Source of the DNA: Streptomyces liangshanensis
GTDB lineage: Bacteria; Actinomycetota; Actinomycetes; Streptomycetales; Streptomycetaceae
Length of the DNA stretch: 64,000 bases
Assembly (NCBI RefSeq): GCF_011694815.1
Contig: NZ_CP050177.1
Coordinates: forward strand, 4,037,001 to 4,101,000
Direction of reading: 5' to 3'
The translations under genes and the position numbers were made by a program. This document shows, one piece after another, positions 55,159 through 63,561 of the stretch; positions within the stretch are counted from its first letter, which is position 1; each line of letters begins with the position of its first letter. The notes below the pieces were generated by a model. That model worked only from the letters and a program-made list of their open reading frames with translations. It was not told where the DNA came from and ran no database searches.

Positions 55159-55249
55159 GGAGGCGTCGCCTAGTCCGGTCTATGGCGCCGCACTGCTAAT
55201 GCGGTTTGGGCCTTAAAGCCCATCGAGGGTTCAAATCCCTCCGCCTCCG
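55159..55249 (+). tRNA. tRNA-Ser (anticodon GCT)
   Basis: GGAGGCG pairs with CGCCTCC (55242-55248), discriminator G at 55249. Anticodon stem CCGCA/TGCGG closes loop CTGCTAA, anticodon GCT. The variable arm TTTGGGCC...GGCCC-like and T-arm GAGGG-TTCAAAT-CCCTC are complete. The same anticodon as the tRNA at 12134-12222, but the two sequences differ throughout, so they are distinct isodecoders. Confidence 0.94.
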
Positions 55250-55260
55250 CGCAAGATCAC

Positions 55261-55290
55261 CGAAGCCCCGGCCACCAGGCCGGGGCTTCG
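55261..55290 (+). terminator. Terminator hairpin after tRNA-Ser
   Basis: CGAAGCCCCGGCC (55261-55273) and GGCCGGGGCTTCG (55278-55290) are exact complements with loop ACCA, 12 bases after the tRNA. Confidence 0.88.
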
Positions 55291-55434
55291 CCCGTTCCGG
55301 CCCTCCGGGACACCTGGCTTCTCGGACATCTCCGCAGGTCAGCCCCGGTGTGACTAATGGATTTCACCTGGCGCCACAGGTCATGTAATGTTGTTCTCGC
55401 AACGCCGCCCGGGGAGAAAAGCCCGGAACGCCAA

Positions 55435-55507
55435 GCACTCGTAGCTTAACGGATAGAGCATCTGACTACGGATCAGAAGGTTGCAGGTTCGAATCCTGCC
55501 GAGTGCA
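55435..55507 (+). tRNA. tRNA-Arg (anticodon ACG)
   Basis: GCACTCG pairs with CGAGTGC (55500-55506), discriminator A at 55507. Anticodon loop CTACGGA with stem CTGA/TCAG gives ACG, read as ICG after A34 editing. T-arm GCAGG-TTCGAAT-CCTGC is typical. Confidence 0.96.
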
Positions 55508-55517
55508 CAGCAGCTCA

Positions 55518-55547
55518 GAGGCCCCCAGGAGAAATCCTGGGGGCCTC
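55518..55547 (+). terminator. Terminator hairpin after tRNA-Arg
   Basis: GAGGCCCCCAGGA (55518-55530) and TCCTGGGGGCCTC (55535-55547) are exact complements around GAAA, followed by TTGCTTT, 11 bases after the tRNA. Confidence 0.9.
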
Positions 55548-55648
55548 TTGCTTTGCCCCGGCTGTACCGCCGACATCGCCCGAAACGAGGCCGCTCCGCC
55601 GCCGGGCCCACGCTTCTTCCATGCGTCACGGACTCACTCACGGCAGGA

Positions 55649-56500
55649 TCAGCTCAGGGCTTCACGCACCTCGCGGATGGTCGGCCGATCTTCGGGAGCT
55701 CGGCTGAGCATCGCTTCGATCAGGTCGCCCAGCTCACCGGGCACCCTCACGGGGCGGCGCCGGCCGTTCGCCACAGCCTCTCTCTGCACCGGGCGCGGAG
55801 CGTCGTCCGGGTACTCGACCGCCCGCCAGCCGGTCGCGGAAATGAGCAGAGACACGCCGAGCGCGTAGATATCGGCTTCTTGTGTCGGCTCGGCTTCGCC
55901 GGTGGCAAGTACGCTGCGTGCGATCTCCGGCGCCTCGTAGTGCACCAGGCAACCGCGGAACGGGAAGTCGTAGCTCTCGGGCACCAGCCCCCCGCGCGCC
56001 AGAGCCAGGTCGATGAGGTGCGTTCGCTCCGGCCCGACGATGAAGTGGGCAGGCTGCACATCACCGTGGGCCCAGCCCTTCGCATGGAGTTCCGCCAGCG
56101 CCTCGACACAACCGAGCGCCACGCTGGTGTGCGGTGCGCTGGAGGAGCCGGGCTCGCGGCAGGGTTTCCAGAGCCCGTACAGGTCCGGTCCTTCGTGCCA
56201 CGGCTGGAAGTTCCACGTCCCGCGCTCCCACTCGCCGTAGGCGAAGTCGTCGAAGCCGAGACGATCCAGCACAGCACCCTCGCGCCCGGGTGCGAGCGCG
56301 GTCCAAGGCTGCGCGGGCCAGGCGGCTGTGGCCTCGATCGGACAGCCGACCTTCACGGCGTAACGGCCTCGATGGCTTTCGACCTCCCAGACCGTGGAGC
56401 CACGGCGGTTCACGACCAGGCGGTGAGCCCTGGGCACCAGCGCGTCGAGCACCGCGATCGGCAGTTCGGAGGGTGGCCCGGACAACGTCTCTTCTCCCAT
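55649..56500 (-). CDS. Protein-kinase-like protein, atypical catalytic motifs
   Basis: 283 residues. The protein kinase fold is recognisable: Lys in RYAVKVG for the ATP lysine, HGDVQPAHFIV for the HRD/catalytic loop, LIDLALARG in place of DFG (Asp present, Phe-Gly replaced), VHYEAPEIA for APE and ADIYALGVSLLI for helix F. It lacks a glycine-rich loop with GxGxxG (only RRGSTVWEV). It could be a divergent Ser/Thr or small-molecule kinase. There is no membrane span. It is transcribed toward the tRNAs, 55 bases downstream of the GRDP-like gene, likely as an operon. Confidence 0.85.
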   Translation of the reverse strand: MGEETLSGPPSELPIAVLDALVPRAHRLVVNRRGSTVWEVESHRGRYAVKVGCPIEATAAWPAQPWTALAPGREGAVLDRLGFDDFAYGEWERGTWNFQPWHEGPDLYGLWKPCREPGSSSAPHTSVALGCVEALAELHAKGWAHGDVQPAHFIVGPERTHLIDLALARGGLVPESYDFPFRGCLVHYEAPEIARSVLATGEAEPTQEADIYALGVSLLISATGWRAVEYPDDAPRPVQREAVANGRRRPVRVPGELGDLIEAMLSRAPEDRPTIREVREALS

Positions 56501-56555
56501 CGGACGAGCGCGGCCAACCTCGGGTCGGGGCCGGCCGCGCGGTGGTTGCCGTCTG

Positions 56556-56999
56556 TCAGGCCTGACCGTACGGCCGGCCGCAGTCGGAGTCGCACTGTGC
56601 GAGGTTCGTGCCGTTCACGGTCCACAGGTCATCGAAGACCATGAACCCGGCCGCCTTCATGGCGAGCGCGGAGGCGGCCACCCTCTCCGGGTCGCGGGCG
56701 CCTCCTCCCGGCGCAGGGTTGTGGTGCAGGAAGCGTCCCGCGTGCCGCACGCACAGCTCGGCGTACTCCTTGGTGTGCAGGATGAGCGCATGCAGGCCGA
56801 GATCCACTTCGTCCGACGGGACCATGGGCACCGTGGCGGTGGACGCGGTGACGACGAAGGCGACGGCCTGGTCGGCGATCCGCTCGGCACGTTCCGGCGT
56901 CCGGCCGTTGTGCGCGACCACGAAGTGGGTGAGGCTTTCGAACAACTCCTCACCAGCCGCCGTGCGACCGGTCTTCTGATCGTTTGCCGTTGCGGTCAT
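56556..56999 (-). CDS. GRDP-like (glycine-rich-domain-protein-like) protein
   Basis: 147 residues. VDLGLHALILHTKEYAELCVRHAGRFLHHNP resembles the core of the GRDP-like family (PF07173), in which a W/L-H-x-x-I-L-x-T-x-x-Y-x-x-F/C motif is conserved and His is probably metal-binding. The C-terminal QCDSDCGRPYG adds a Cys pair. A GAGGAG ribosome-binding site before the ATG at 56997-56999 supports the start. It immediately precedes the kinase-like gene, so the two are probably made together. Biochemical role unknown. Confidence 0.8.
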   Translation of the reverse strand: MTATANDQKTGRTAAGEELFESLTHFVVAHNGRTPERAERIADQAVAFVVTASTATVPMVPSDEVDLGLHALILHTKEYAELCVRHAGRFLHHNPAPGGGARDPERVAASALAMKAAGFMVFDDLWTVNGTNLAQCDSDCGRPYGQA

Positions 57000-57283
57000 G
57001 CGAAAGCTCCTCGCGAGTGGGGTACTGGGACTTGGTGCCTGCACCGGCTGTGGAGCCGGGACCTGTAGCACTCAGCAGGTCGACCGGGATGCCGACCCGA
57101 ACGGGGACGGGCCGACGGCGTGCGCGTCACAGCCGGTTCCAGCTTCAGTCGTTCCTGGATCGCCGGACGCGCGCTGAGTTCCTCCCGCGCACTCGGCACC
57201 ACGGCCAGTTCGCCGAGGCCTGGTCGGGTCTGCTGGTTGCTCACCATACGGATGAGCATCCTGCCGGGCAGCGGGACGTTGGG

Positions 57284-58027
57284 ATGCCGAACGAGAGGCT
57301 AGGTGCTGCCATGGCGGCCGGTGGCTGGACGTACAACGGCCTTGCGGACAAGGTCGAGGTCGACCCCAAGTCCGTTGAACGATGGGTCAATCTGGGGCGT
57401 ACGCCGCGCCGTGCCACGGCCACGCTGGCAGCGGAAACGCTAGGAGAAGACGTGCACGCCCTATGGCCGGCGCTGCGGCAGGCCCGCCCCGCCCGCGCTG
57501 TCAGTCCGGAACTGGTGGCTCTGTACGGCCAGCGGGCCGACGTCCCCGTGTCCGCCTTCGCGGACATGCTGGCCCAGGCCAATGAGCACATTGACGTGCT
57601 GGTGTACGCCGCCGTCTTCTTGCACGAGTCGTACCCGCGGCTCAACGACGTGTTGCGAGAACGAGCTGCCGCGGGGTGCGCGGTCCGTATCGCGGTTGGG
57701 GATCCGGACAGTACGAATGTGCAACAGCGTGGCGCGGAGGAGAGGTTCGGCCATGGGATCGAGTCCCGTTGCCGACTCGCCCTGATGCACTTCCGTCCCC
57801 TTGCCGAGGTATCCGGCATCGAGGTGCGCACCCATGCCACCACCCTCTACAACTCGATCTACCGGGCGGACGACCAGGTGATGATCAATGCCCACGTCTG
57901 GGGCGTGAACGCCTACGGCGCCCCCGTGTGGCACCTTCGGCGCAGTGGAGAAGGCGGCATGTTCGACACGTACACCCGCAGCTTCGACGCTGTGTGGGAG
58001 ATCGCTACGCCGGTAAGTGAAGGGTGA
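57284..58027 (+). CDS. XRE-type HTH regulator with DUF5919-like C-terminus
   Basis: 247 residues. The first 70 residues are an HTH: MPNERLGAAMAAGGWTYNGLADKVEVDPKSVERWVNLGRTPR. The remainder (about 85-245) resembles DUF5919/PLD-like sensor domains: IDVLVYAAVFLHESYPRLNDVLRERAAAGCAVRIAVGDPDS and HATTLYNSIYRADDQVMINAHVWG, where the His and Asp could be a phospholipase-D-like remnant. ATG at 57284; TGA overlaps the next gene's GTG (GTGA), so the regulator and NUDIX hydrolase are coupled. Divergent from the kinase/GRDP pair. Confidence 0.85.
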   Translation: MPNERLGAAMAAGGWTYNGLADKVEVDPKSVERWVNLGRTPRRATATLAAETLGEDVHALWPALRQARPARAVSPELVALYGQRADVPVSAFADMLAQANEHIDVLVYAAVFLHESYPRLNDVLRERAAAGCAVRIAVGDPDSTNVQQRGAEERFGHGIESRCRLALMHFRPLAEVSGIEVRTHATTLYNSIYRADDQVMINAHVWGVNAYGAPVWHLRRSGEGGMFDTYTRSFDAVWEIATPVSEG

Positions 58028-58500
58028 CCGTGGCGCGGACCGAGTACTACGACGATCCCTCGGCACCCGAGCCGAACAGCTTGGTGGTGGCCGCGTCCGC
58101 CGTCGTCACCGACGACGACGGGCGCGTCCTCCTTCAGCGCCGGCGGGACAACGACCTCTGGGCGCTGCCCGGCGGCGGCATGGAGCTGGGCGACTCGCTC
58201 CCAGGGACGGCTGTTCGCGAGGTGAAGGAGGAAACGGGCCTGGACGTGGAGATCACCGGGCTCGTGGGCACGTACACCGATCCGCGGCACATCATCGCCT
58301 ACTCGGACGGCGAGGTCCGCCGGCAGTTCAACGTCTGCTTCACCGCCCGCGTCCTCGGCGGCCAACTCGCGATCTCGGGCGAATCCACCGAGCTGCGGTT
58401 CGTCCGGCCGGAGGAGATCGATCAGCTGCCGATGCACCACACGCAGCGTCTCCGGATCCGTCACTTCCTGGAACACCGTGGGCGGCCATACCTCGGTTGA
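58024..58500 (+). CDS. NUDIX hydrolase
   Basis: 158 residues. The Nudix box GGGMELGDSLPGTAVREV followed by KEETGL fits G-x5-E-x7-REUxEExGU with all metal Glu present. The N-terminal SLVVAASAVVTDDDGRVLLQRR and the ending RLRIRHFLEHR are typical. It cleaves a nucleoside diphosphate linked to another moiety; substrate unknown. The coupling to an XRE/DUF5919 regulator suggests that its activity may produce or remove the ligand that domain senses, which is inference. Confidence 0.92.
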   Translation: MTVARTEYYDDPSAPEPNSLVVAASAVVTDDDGRVLLQRRRDNDLWALPGGGMELGDSLPGTAVREVKEETGLDVEITGLVGTYTDPRHIIAYSDGEVRRQFNVCFTARVLGGQLAISGESTELRFVRPEEIDQLPMHHTQRLRIRHFLEHRGRPYLG

Positions 58501-58579
58501 CCCCTCAGGCGCGATGACAGCGACATCATGGCAACCGGCGGCACGCAGCGGTCGTGGATCTTGAGGCCGCTAGTGGCCC

Positions 58580-59182
58580 ATGGCACGCTCGGTCCGCATG
58601 ATCGATGAATTCGCGAAGAGCAGCCTGCACGGGAGGCTGCGGCGGGACCGTGAGGCGCTGCTCTGGAAACTCGACGGGCTGTCCGAGTACGACGTCCGTC
58701 GGCCTTTGACCGTGACCGGGACCAACCTTCTCGGGCTGGTCAAGCACGTGGCCGGCGTCGAGGCCAGGTACTTCGGGGAGGTCTTCGGCCGGCCGTCCCC
58801 GGAGCCGCTGCCGCGGTGGCAGGACCATGACGGGAGCGATCTGTGGGTGGCCGAGGGCGAGGCGCGCCAGCAGATCGTCGAGTCCTACCGGCGCACCTGG
58901 GAGCACTCCGACGCGACGATCGACGAGCTTGGCCTCGATACCCCCGGCCACGTGCCGTGGTGGCCGGAGGCTGGTGCCCGCACCAACCTGTTCGCCGTCC
59001 TGGTCCACGTCCTCGGCGAGACCAACCGGCACGCCGGGCACGCCGACATCCTGCGCGAGGGCGTCGACGGGCGGACCGGGATGCGCCCCGGACACGAGAC
59101 GCAGATCGACGAGGAGGCCCGTACCGCTTACCGCGCCAAGATCGAGCGGGCCGCCAGAGCGGCCTCATCGGCAGAGGCGTAG
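58580..59182 (+). CDS. DinB-like protein
   Basis: 200 residues with the four-helix DinB/mycothiol-transferase fold: LTVTGTNLLGLVKHVAGVEARYFGEV supplies the first His, and HVLGETNRHAGHADILREGVDG supplies the other two His that normally bind nickel or zinc. Related actinomycete DUF664 and bacillithiol/mycothiol S-transferases detoxify electrophiles; specific substrate unknown. The ATG at 58580 lies 79 bases after the NUDIX gene. Confidence 0.88.
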   Translation: MARSVRMIDEFAKSSLHGRLRRDREALLWKLDGLSEYDVRRPLTVTGTNLLGLVKHVAGVEARYFGEVFGRPSPEPLPRWQDHDGSDLWVAEGEARQQIVESYRRTWEHSDATIDELGLDTPGHVPWWPEAGARTNLFAVLVHVLGETNRHAGHADILREGVDGRTGMRPGHETQIDEEARTAYRAKIERAARAASSAEA

Positions 59183-59203
59183 AAGCTGTCCCGTGGATAC
59201 GGG

Positions 59204-60169
59204 GTGGGGGACAGTGGTGGGGTGAGTTCTGGGTGGTGGTGTGGCGGGGTGGGGTGGGGGACGGGGGTGCCTGTGCTTCGGTGGGGGCGGGGTGGGGGTG
59301 GCCCCTTGGGTGTGCGGGAGAGTGGGCTTTTGGGTGGGGGGTTTGTGGGGTTTCGGGTGGTGGGGGAGCGGGTCTGTGGTGGGGCCCGGGGGAATCCTTG
59401 TCCGGTTCGGGCGGTGCTCGGGGGGCGGGGGACCGGGGGGTTGTGCGGGGAGTGCGCCCGGCTGGACCGGATGCATTCCGTGGCCGCCGACGCGCTCGCC
59501 GATGATCCGCGGGTCTATCGCGTGTACCTGGCCTGGTTCGGACCCGGGATGGTGAAGGTGGGGATCACCCGGGAGGAGCGGGGCGCCGCGCGGTTGTTGG
59601 AGCAGGGGGCCGTGGTCTTCAGCTGGTTGGGGCGGGGGCCGCTGATGGCCGCGCGGCGGGCCGAGGAGTCGGTGCGGGTCGCGCTCGGGGTGCCGGACCG
59701 GATTCCGTACGCCGAGAAGCGGCGCGTACGGGCCGGGCTGCCCGGGGTGGTGGAGCGCGGCGACGAGGTGCGGCGCATGCATGCCCGGGTGGTGGCGTTG
59801 GACGGGTGGCCGGAGTCCTTGGAGCGCCTGGAGTTCGCGGCGGTCGACCACGGGGGTGTCTTCGGGTTGGACGGGCTTCCGCCTGCGGGCGCCGTGGTGC
59901 GGGAGCTGGTGGAGGGCGGGTGCGTCGCGGGGCGGATCCTCGCCGTCGCCGGGCCCGATCTGCATCTCGCCACGGGGCGGGGAGAGGGGCCGGGTGGCGT
60001 GGTCGTTCTGGATACCCGGTTGATGGTGGGGTGGGAGTTGGTGGGGGTTCGCCGGGAGGGCGAGAGGGAGGGGGATGAGGAGGGGGAGGGTGTGGAGGGG
60101 AGTGGTGGGGGGATTAGCGTTCCTTTGGTGGATGTGCGGGGCGGGGGCGTTCAAGGTGGTCTCTTCTAG
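59204..60169 (+). CDS. DUF2797-family protein
   Basis: 321 residues. The conserved core is GGLCGECARLDRMHSVAADALADDP, RVYLAWFGPGMVKVGITREER and LMAARRAEESVRVALGVPDRIPYAEKRR, the DUF2797 pattern that includes a GIY-YIG-like VKVGIT strand. The N-terminal 65 residues are Gly/Val/Trp-rich and look low complexity, with a run of GGVGWG-like words; they may be translated but poorly folded, or the true start may lie further in. Family activity unknown. Confidence 0.78.
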   Translation: MGDSGGVSSGWWCGGVGWGTGVPVLRWGRGGGGPLGVRESGLLGGGFVGFRVVGERVCGGARGNPCPVRAVLGGRGTGGLCGECARLDRMHSVAADALADDPRVYRVYLAWFGPGMVKVGITREERGAARLLEQGAVVFSWLGRGPLMAARRAEESVRVALGVPDRIPYAEKRRVRAGLPGVVERGDEVRRMHARVVALDGWPESLERLEFAAVDHGGVFGLDGLPPAGAVVRELVEGGCVAGRILAVAGPDLHLATGRGEGPGGVVVLDTRLMVGWELVGVRREGEREGDEEGEGVEGSGGGISVPLVDVRGGGVQGGLF

Positions 60170-60180
60170 GAGACCGGGGA

Positions 60181-61065
60181 GTGGTTGTCGTGGGTGATGT
60201 CGGTGACGTGGCTCGCTTTCGGGAGCGGGTCGGGGTGCCCTCGTTGGTCGATGTCCACACCCACTTCATGCCCGACCGCGTGCTCCGGAAGGTGTGGGCC
60301 TACTTCGACTCCGCCGGGCCCCTGGTCGGCCGGGAGTGGCCCATCACGTACCGGCACGAGGAAGCCGAACGTCTCGCCCTGCTGAGGGCGTTCGGGGTAC
60401 GGGCCTTCACCTCGATGCTCTACCCGCACAAGCCCGGCATGGCCGAGTGGCTGAACGGATGGGCCGAGGACTTCGCCGCTCGTACCCCTGACTGCCTGCG
60501 CACCGCCACGCTCTTCCCCGAGGAGGGCGTCGAGGCGTACGTGCGCGCGGCCGTCGAGGGCGGGGCGCGGGTCTTCAAGTCCCATCTCCAGGTGGGGGCC
60601 TACGACCCGAACGACCCGCTGCTCGACGCCGCCTGGGGGCTGCTCGCCGAGGCCGGGGTGCCCGTCGTGATGCATTGCGGGTCGGGTCCCGCCCCCGGCA
60701 AGTTCACCGGGCCCGAGCCCGTGGGCCGGCTGCTCGCGCGGCACCCCCGGCTGCGGCTGGTGGTCGCGCACATGGGGATGCCGGAGTACGCGGACTTCCT
60801 GGACCTGGCCGGGCGGTACGGGGAGGTGCGGCTCGACACGACGATGGCGTTCACGGACTTCAGCGAGGTCACCGCCCCGTTCCCGCGCGAGGCCAGGGGG
60901 CGGCTGGCGGATCTGGGGGACCGGATCCTGCTGGGGAGCGACTTCCCCAACATTCCGTATCCGTACGTCCACCAGCTGGAGGCCCTGGAGGGGCTCGGGT
61001 TGGGGGAGGAATGGCTGCGGGCCGTGTGCCACGGGAACGGGGCGCGGCTCTTCGGGCTCGCCTAG
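60181..61065 (+). CDS. TatD/amidohydrolase-like metal-dependent hydrolase
   Basis: 294 residues, a TIM-barrel amidohydrolase: VDVHTHF gives the H-x-H, VMHCG and VAHMGMPEY give two more His, and LLGSDFPNIPYPYVHQ gives the metal Asp. Subfamily of amidohydrolase 2 with catalytic Asp in GSDFPN. The substrate is unknown. The GTG at 60181 is 11 bases after the previous stop, with AGGAGA upstream; an in-frame GTG eight codons later is possible. Confidence 0.88.
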   Translation: MVVVGDVGDVARFRERVGVPSLVDVHTHFMPDRVLRKVWAYFDSAGPLVGREWPITYRHEEAERLALLRAFGVRAFTSMLYPHKPGMAEWLNGWAEDFAARTPDCLRTATLFPEEGVEAYVRAAVEGGARVFKSHLQVGAYDPNDPLLDAAWGLLAEAGVPVVMHCGSGPAPGKFTGPEPVGRLLARHPRLRLVVAHMGMPEYADFLDLAGRYGEVRLDTTMAFTDFSEVTAPFPREARGRLADLGDRILLGSDFPNIPYPYVHQLEALEGLGLGEEWLRAVCHGNGARLFGLA

Positions 61066-61123
61066 CGGTTTCTCAGGAATTTCACAGAGAGCGGCAAGAA
61101 CACTCTCACAGGCCGTCCTCAGG

Positions 61124-61888
61124 GTGATGACCATGACCGTGATCTCGCCCAGGGGGCGCGCCGAAATGCTCAGGTCGGACGGGAACCCCGTCCGCGTCCT
61201 CGTCGTCGACGACGAGGCCTCGCTCACCGAGCTGCTGTCCATGGCCCTGCGGTACGAGGGGTGGGAGGTGCGCAGCGCCGGCGACGGGGCGGGCGCGGTG
61301 CGGTCGGCGCGGGAGTTCCGGCCCGACGCGGTGGTGCTGGACGTCATGCTCCCCGACATGGACGGGCTCGCGGTGCTCGGCCGGCTGCGGCGTGAGCTGC
61401 CCCAGGTGCCGGTGCTCTTCGTCACGGCGAAGGACGCCGCCGAGGAGCGGATCGCGGGGCTGACGGCGGGCGGCGACGACTACGTCACCAAGCCGTTCAG
61501 CCTGGAGGAGGTCGTGGCGCGGCTGCGCGGGTTGATCCGGCGGTCGGGGGCGGCCGCCACCCGGAGCGAGTCGCAGTTGACCGTCGGGGACCTCACCCTG
61601 GACGAGGACAGCCACGACGTCGTACGGGCGGGCCGGTCCATCCACCTGACGGCGACCGAGTTCGAGCTGCTGCGCTACCTCATGCGCAACCCGCGCCGCG
61701 TGCTGAGCAAGGCGCAGATACTCGACCGGGTGTGGTCGTACGACTTCGGCGGCCAGGCCAACGTGGTCGAGCTCTACATCTCGTACCTCCGCAGGAAGAT
61801 CGACGCGGGGCACTCGCCGATGATCCACACCCGGCGCGGCGCCGGGTACCTGATCAAGCCGGCGGATCCGGCCGCCGCCCCGCGCTGA
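61124..61888 (+). CDS. OmpR/PhoB-family response regulator without adjacent kinase
   Basis: 254 residues. Receiver domain: VRVLVVDDEASL acidic pocket, Asp in VVLDVMLPDMDG, Thr in VLFVTAKD and Lys in DDYVTKPFS. Winged-helix output: HLTATEFELLRYLMRNPRRVLSKAQILDRVWSYDFGGQANVVELYISYLRRKI. All phosphorylation residues are intact. No histidine kinase gene follows; instead a 7-bp repeat and a TetR gene do. Direct words TTCACAG (61081-61087) and CTCACAG (61105-61111) upstream could be its own binding site. Start is the GTG at 61124 or the ATG three bases on. Confidence 0.92.
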   Translation: MMTMTVISPRGRAEMLRSDGNPVRVLVVDDEASLTELLSMALRYEGWEVRSAGDGAGAVRSAREFRPDAVVLDVMLPDMDGLAVLGRLRRELPQVPVLFVTAKDAAEERIAGLTAGGDDYVTKPFSLEEVVARLRGLIRRSGAAATRSESQLTVGDLTLDEDSHDVVRAGRSIHLTATEFELLRYLMRNPRRVLSKAQILDRVWSYDFGGQANVVELYISYLRRKIDAGHSPMIHTRRGAGYLIKPADPAAAPR

Positions 61889-61914
61889 CCCCACTCCTCC
61901 TGGATCCTCCCTCC

Positions 61915-61962
61915 CCCCTCCTCCCTCCTCCCTCCTCCCTCCTCCCTCCTCCCTCCTCCATC
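61915..61962. repeat. 7-bp polypyrimidine tandem repeat (CTCCCTC)n
   Basis: About seven copies of CTCCCTC run from the response-regulator 3' region toward the TetR gene. The complementary strand carries at least four GGG tracts with AGGA spacers, so it could form a G-quadruplex. It is the most repetitive sequence in the window. Confidence 0.88.
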
Positions 61963-62159
61963 CGATGCGGTGACGGCAGGCCGTGAACTATGCCTCCGGC
62001 ACGGGCCGGTGTCCGGTACGCAGGGCAGACTCTTCGCCCACGGCGGCATAGCATCGCCCTCGGCGGACATTCCGGGTGCCGGTGGGCGGTATCCGGCAGT
62101 CGGCACCGGCAAGCGGGCCGCGCGGGCGCCCGCCCGGACGGAACCGAGGAGGCTCAGCC

Positions 62160-63059
62160 ATGGCGTCGGAAGCCGACAGCCCGAAGCGTCCCCCCAGGAC
62201 CAGCGTCTGGCTGGAAGGGAAACCGGCGACCAGGCCCCGCAGGACGGACCGCGGCGAACGCGGGGAGCGCGGCGGCCTCGCGGACCCGACCCCGACCCCG
62301 ACCTCGGCCTCGACCCCAGCCCCGGCCCTCACCACCGGTGAAGCGGCCAAGGGCGCCACCCCCAAGGCCGGCGCCGAGCAGCCCCCGCTCCTCGACCGCG
62401 ACCGCATCACCACCGTCTCCGTACGCCTGCTCGACGCCGAGGGCTCCGCGAAGTTCTCCATGCGGCGCCTGGCGGCGGAGTTGGGCGTCACCGCGATGTC
62501 CCTCTACTGGTACGTGGACACCAAGGACGACCTCCTCGAACTCGCCCTGGACGCCGTCTTCGGCGAGGTCCGGGTCCCCGAACTGACGGACGAGACCGCA
62601 GACTGGCGCGACCAGCTGCGCGAACTGGCCGTCAGCTACCGCTCCTTGCTCGTACGCCACCCCTGGGTCTCGCCGCTCATCGGCAAGTACCTGAACATCG
62701 GCCCGAGTTCGCGGGCCTTCTCGTCGGCGGTCCTCGCGGTCATGGGCCGTACGGGCCTGGCCCCGCACGGCCGGATGGGCGCCGTCTCCGCGGTCTTCCA
62801 GTTCGTGTACGGATTCGGCACGATCGAGGGCCACTTCGTCCAGCGGTGCGTCGAGGCGGGGCTGACGCAGGACGAGTACCACCGGCACGCCATGGGGAGC
62901 ATCCACGAACAGCCCGACGTGAAGCGGGCGTTCGAGAACGCCGAGGAGCTGATGGAGGCCCGCGGCGGCGAGACGGTGGAGGAGATGCGCGAGCGCGACT
63001 TCACCTTCGCCCTCGACCTCATGATCGCCGGCATCGAGGCGATGCGGGAGCGTGGTTGA
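62160..63059 (+). CDS. TetR-family transcriptional regulator
   Basis: 299 residues, longer than most. A disordered leader of about 75 residues (Pro/Thr/Ala-rich with repeated TPTP) precedes the HTH DRDRITTVSVRLLDAEGSAKFSMRRLAAELGVTAMSLYWYVDTKDDLLELALD. The C-terminal ligand domain has HPWVSPLIGKYLNIGPSSRAF and FALDLMIAGIEAMRERG, a TetR_C pattern of the MhqR/tetracycline type. Ligand and targets unknown. ATG at 62160 follows GAGGAGG. Confidence 0.88.
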   Translation: MASEADSPKRPPRTSVWLEGKPATRPRRTDRGERGERGGLADPTPTPTSASTPAPALTTGEAAKGATPKAGAEQPPLLDRDRITTVSVRLLDAEGSAKFSMRRLAAELGVTAMSLYWYVDTKDDLLELALDAVFGEVRVPELTDETADWRDQLRELAVSYRSLLVRHPWVSPLIGKYLNIGPSSRAFSSAVLAVMGRTGLAPHGRMGAVSAVFQFVYGFGTIEGHFVQRCVEAGLTQDEYHRHAMGSIHEQPDVKRAFENAEELMEARGGETVEEMRERDFTFALDLMIAGIEAMRERG

Positions 63060-63086
63060 CCGGGGACGACGGGTGGCGCGCGCCCG

Positions 63087-63551
63087 CTACGACATCAGCC
63101 TCGCCGGGAAGCCGCCCGTGGCGATGGGGCTCCACCGGTTTGGGGTGACGCGGATGATCGACTTGCCCTGCTTCACCATCGCCGCGCGGTACTCGTCCCA
63201 GTCCGGGTGCTCCCCCGCGATGTTCCGGTAGTACTCCACCAGCGGCTCCACGGACTCCGGGGAGTCGATCACCTCGGCCGTGCCGTCCACCTGCACCCAG
63301 GGGCCGCTCCAGTCGTCGGACAGGACGAGCACGCTCACCCGCTCGTCCCGCTTCGCGTTCCGGGTCTTCGCGCGCTCCGGGTACGTGGACACCACGATCC
63401 GGCCCGAGTCGTCGACGCCGCACGCGAGCGGCGAGCCCTGCGGGCGTCCGTCCGCGCGGGTGGTGAGGAGGATCGCGCGGTGCCTGGGCCGTACGAACTC
63501 CAGTAGTCCGGCCAGGTCCACGGTCGTGTTCGTTGCGATGTTCGGTGCCAT
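63087..63551 (-). CDS. PPOX-class F420-dependent oxidoreductase
   Basis: 154 residues with the split beta-barrel of the FMN/F420-binding PNPOx-like family: HRAILLTTRADGRPQGSPLACGVDDSGRIVVSTY, then KTRNAKRDERVSVLVLSDD and PWVQVDGTAEVI. The pattern fits actinobacterial PPOX-class F420 enzymes. Substrate unknown. It is convergent with the TetR gene, 27 bases away, and starts MAPNIATN. Confidence 0.87.
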   Translation of the reverse strand: MAPNIATNTTVDLAGLLEFVRPRHRAILLTTRADGRPQGSPLACGVDDSGRIVVSTYPERAKTRNAKRDERVSVLVLSDDWSGPWVQVDGTAEVIDSPESVEPLVEYYRNIAGEHPDWDEYRAAMVKQGKSIIRVTPNRWSPIATGGFPARLMS

Positions 63552-63561
63552 GGGTCCGAGC

